Source: Candidatus Aenigmatarchaeota archaeon
Lineage (GTDB): Archaea > Aenigmatarchaeota > Aenigmatarchaeia > PWEA01 > JACRMZ01
Length of the DNA stretch: 7,988 bases
Assembly: GCA_016219455.1 (NCBI GenBank)
Contig: JACRMZ010000084.1
Span: 1 to 7,988, forward strand
Direction of reading: 5' to 3'
In this document: in pieces, positions 6,301 through 7,988 of the stretch
Numbering within the stretch: position 1 is the stretch's first letter
Layout of the letters: each line of letters starts with the position of its first letter
Notes under the pieces: generated by a model
What the model was told of the DNA's origin: nothing
Seen by the model: only the letters and a program-made list of their open reading frames with translations
Databases searched by the model: none
Made by a program: the position numbers and the translations under genes

Positions 6301-7263
6301 TTAGCCACCCGAAAGCTTTCTTTTTACAGCGTCGAAAATCATCCTGTCCTCTGCCGAGAAGAAATGCATCGCTTTCAGCGACAAGAAATAGGCGATTAAA
6401 AACGGTACCATCAACGGCAATGAAAGCGCTCCTGCAACACGGCCCTTGGCCAAATAAATTGCCATAGCCGGAATTGCGCAGGCGACAAAGGGCTTTGCTA
6501 TGCTTTTTACGAATGGATTCAATCCCGAATACCTGTGTGAAAAGAACAGCAGGAAAAGAGACAGGAAAATCAGCGAAAACGATGTGGCCGCTGCAGCGCC
6601 GGAAAGCCCGAATTTCGGTATCAGAATGTAATTCAGCGCAACTGTTATTGCAAGGGAAGACGCTGCGGCGTAAAGCTGCGTCTTCGTTTTTTTCAGCATG
6701 TTTATTATGTCATTGGACGGATAGAAGACGCCGCTTACCATTATCCCAACGGCAAGAATCCTTAAAGGCAAAGAACCGTCAATATAGTCTATGCCGAAGA
6801 ACACAAGCATGATTTCGCGGGAGAACATTACCAAGAGAAGCGTTATCGGAACTGTGAACGCAAAAAGCCACTTTGTCACAGATTTGTATATGGACTCTGT
6901 CTCCTTTTTCTTTCCTGAGGTGTAAAGCGCAGTCATCGTTGACAGAAGAAGGGAGCCCAAGGCAGCAGGAACCATTATGACTATCTGGGCAGTCGGCAAT
7001 GCGGCGTTGTAAAGGCCGACATCCCTCTCGCTGAGGAAATGCCCGAGCATTATAGTATCTAGCTGTATCACAACTGACAAAAGGAACGCTGAGAGGGCAA
7101 GTGGCCACGAATAAGACAGGATGCTGGCGGCTATTTTTTTGTCAAAGGACCATTTGCCTGAAAGGCTTAGAAGCTTTCTGTGGACAAAATAGAGAGCAAC
7201 AAATGCCGAAGACACGATTCCAATAGAGTATCCGAGAACTGCTGCGATGACATCATATCCCAT
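6301..7263 (-). CDS. Polysaccharide flippase (Wzx/MOP family), C-terminal part of a split gene
   Basis: These 320 residues are the C-terminal two thirds of an oligosaccharide-lipid flippase of the MOP superfamily (Polysacc_synt). Nine hydrophobic segments can be counted, beginning with VIAAVLGYSIGIVSSAFVAL and ending with LPLMVPFLIAYFLSL. QLDTIMLGHFLSERDVGLYNAA is the characteristic block of the second repeat, and LPLRILAVGIM and LNYILIPKFGLSGAA are also typical. Family similarity starts only at GYDVIAAVLGY, so residues before the ATG at 7263 in this frame are not part of the protein. That ATG follows AGGA closely and overlaps the stop of the N-terminal frame by 11 nt, so restart by coupled translation is possible. 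The gene probably once formed one reading frame with the N-terminal part. About 20-25 residues, the fifth membrane helix, seem to be missing at the join. It is either a pseudogene, an assembly or sequencing error, or a two-piece transporter. Confidence 0.82.
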   Translation of the reverse strand: MGYDVIAAVLGYSIGIVSSAFVALYFVHRKLLSLSGKWSFDKKIAASILSYSWPLALSAFLLSVVIQLDTIMLGHFLSERDVGLYNAALPTAQIVIMVPAALGSLLLSTMTALYTSGKKKETESIYKSVTKWLFAFTVPITLLLVMFSREIMLVFFGIDYIDGSLPLRILAVGIMVSGVFYPSNDIINMLKKTKTQLYAAASSLAITVALNYILIPKFGLSGAAAATSFSLIFLSLFLLFFSHRYSGLNPFVKSIAKPFVACAIPAMAIYLAKGRVAGALSLPLMVPFLIAYFLSLKAMHFFSAEDRMIFDAVKRKLSGG

Positions 7264-7741
7264 ACATCCTATAGCTGATTTTCTGGTATGCCACTGCGAC
7301 AGACTCAAGTATGATTGCAAATGCCGAAAACGGAAGCGAAAGAAGGAGGATGTGGAAGAGCGGCGTGACCCTTTGTGTCCCAAAAAATTTGAGGAAGATA
7401 AAATCAGAAAAATGGAAAAGAAGTATGGTGGCTATGATGGAAATGGAAAGAACCGTTATTACCGAAGTTTTGACTATCAAGCGCGCGCTTTCCTTGTCCT
7501 CGCGCGCTTCTGATATGAACCGCACAATGCCTACTGGAAGGCCAATCATCACAAACACGGCAATGACTCCGAACACAGAAACTGCAAGGGAAAAGAGGCC
7601 GTATTCGCCTGGCCCCAGATAGCGGGCCATTATTACCCTGGCAAGATACCCCAATGCCCTTCCGAAAAAGCCGCCAAAAAGCGATATTCCGGCACCCTTC
7701 ACGATTGTTTTGAGCGCAATGCTCTCTGGCCGGTCTTTCAT
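7253..7741 (-). CDS. Polysaccharide flippase (Wzx/MOP family), N-terminal part of a split gene
   Basis: This 162-residue frame encodes the start of a MOP-family flippase, which moves lipid-linked oligosaccharide across the membrane. Four membrane helices are visible at about residues 13-35, 48-72, 90-113 and 127-150. The family signature ARYLGPGEYGLFSLA lies at 39-53 and GLPVGIVRFISEARE at 67-81. AYQKISYRMY (151-160) normally leads into helix five, but the frame ends two codons later at TGA. The rest of the family continues in another frame from 7263. A full-length member has roughly 480-500 residues. The ATG at 7741 has no ribosome-binding site but lies 27 nt below a TATA-like box, consistent with a leaderless message. 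Its function as a lone fragment is doubtful. Confidence 0.82.
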   Translation of the reverse strand: MKDRPESIALKTIVKGAGISLFGGFFGRALGYLARVIMARYLGPGEYGLFSLAVSVFGVIAVFVMIGLPVGIVRFISEAREDKESARLIVKTSVITVLSISIIATILLFHFSDFIFLKFFGTQRVTPLFHILLLSLPFSAFAIILESVAVAYQKISYRMYGI

Positions 7742-7757
7742 GCCAGTTATTTTTTTG

Positions 7758-7768
7758 CAACGTTTAAA
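7758..7768 (-). promoter_or_regulatory. TATA-like promoter for the flippase operon
   Basis: On the minus strand this 33-nt spacer reads TTTTAAACGTTG followed by an A-rich stretch. The TTTAAA begins 27 nt before the flippase ATG, the distance expected if transcription starts at or next to the start codon. The 11-mer TTTAAACGTTG is repeated exactly at 1630-1640 on the plus strand in front of the C-methyltransferase. It is inferred from spacing and composition; no transcript evidence is available. Confidence 0.5.
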
Positions 7769-7774
7769 AGGTGA

Positions 7775-7988
7775 TTAAAGGAGCTTTCTGTACCAGTTTA
7801 CCGTCTGCATAAGGCCTTCTTCCAAGCGCGTTTGCGGATTGAACGCTATGGCACTTTTTGCCTCGGAGATGTCTGCCACAAGCTTGAGAGGAACAGAATA
7901 ATCAACGTAACCGCTTTCAACGTTTATCTCAGACTTGCTTCCGATGATGTCTATTATTTTTTTCGCAATCTGCTCCACAAAAACCCCC
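7775..7988 (-). CDS. NAD-dependent nucleotide-sugar epimerase/dehydratase, C-terminal fragment (runs off right edge)
   Basis: The last 70 residues of an extended SDR nucleotide-sugar enzyme enter from the right edge, and the frame is open to base 7987. The ending matches the GalE/RmlB/Gmd-like family: KLVADISEAKSAIAFNPQTRLEEGL followed by TVNWYRKLL, where the ADISKAKxxLGFxPxTxLEEGL pattern is the usual C-terminus. An apparent start at GTG 7978 is only an internal Val codon. The catalytic and NAD-binding parts lie outside the window, so epimerase, dehydratase or decarboxylase cannot be told apart. It lies upstream of the flippase on the same strand, 33 nt away, with a promoter in between. It probably supplies another activated sugar for the same glycan. 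Confidence 0.82.
   Translation of the reverse strand, partial: GVFVEQIAKKIIDIIGSKSEINVESGYVDYSVPLKLVADISEAKSAIAFNPQTRLEEGLMQTVNWYRKLL

Noticed and set aside
7264..7383. Upstream extension of the C-terminal flippase frame (40 residues from 7383)
   Set aside because: The extension is rich in Arg, Ser and Phe without family similarity, while the other frame encodes clear flippase helix four over the same bases.
1..7988. CRISPR arrays, tRNA or rRNA genes, transposases or terminal inverted repeats
   Set aside because: I saw no regularly spaced repeats, no tRNA-like cloverleaf or T-loop sequence, and no transposase motifs. Almost all bases are accounted for by genes.

Overview
The window looks like an archaeal genome fragment, most likely from an uncultivated lineage. 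TATA-like boxes (TTTAAA or TTATATTT) sit about 27-32 nt upstream of gene starts that have little or no 5' leader, which is how archaeal promoters are built. The proteins also resemble archaeal surface-polysaccharide gene sets. No rRNA, tRNA or other taxonomic marker is present, so the assignment is an inference. Coding is very dense: the genes abut or overlap and no stretch above 70 bases is free of genes.

Layout from right to left on the minus strand: the C-terminus of an NAD-dependent sugar epimerase/dehydratase (running off the right edge); a promoter; a polysaccharide flippase broken into two frames; a family 2 glycosyltransferase; an RmlD-like SDR reductase; a LmbE/PIG-L N-deacetylase; and a sugar N-formyltransferase. 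The last five open frames are joined by overlaps or gaps of 1-6 nt and look like one operon. A plus-strand sugar C-methyltransferase runs convergently into the formyltransferase, and the two stop codons share one CTAG. The C-methyltransferase diverges from a CapE/WbjB-type UDP-GlcNAc 4,6-dehydratase, with back-to-back TATA-like boxes between them. Directly after the dehydratase stop lies a SAM methyltransferase that lacks its N-terminal half and any usual start codon, and runs off the left edge.

Together the genes read as a surface glycan locus that builds an unusual deoxyamino sugar. The dehydratase makes a 4-keto-6-deoxy HexNAc. The C-methyltransferase could add a branch next to the keto group. 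The RmlD-like enzyme could reduce the keto group. The deacetylase could expose the amine and the formyltransferase, translationally coupled to it, could N-formylate it. The GT2 and flippase would assemble and export the glycan. The order of steps and the identity of the sugar are inference. The most notable observations are the overlapping deacetylase-formyltransferase pair, the formyltransferase with Ala in place of the usual active-site Asn, and two damaged genes (flippase and methyltransferase) that each look like the product of a deletion or a misassembly.
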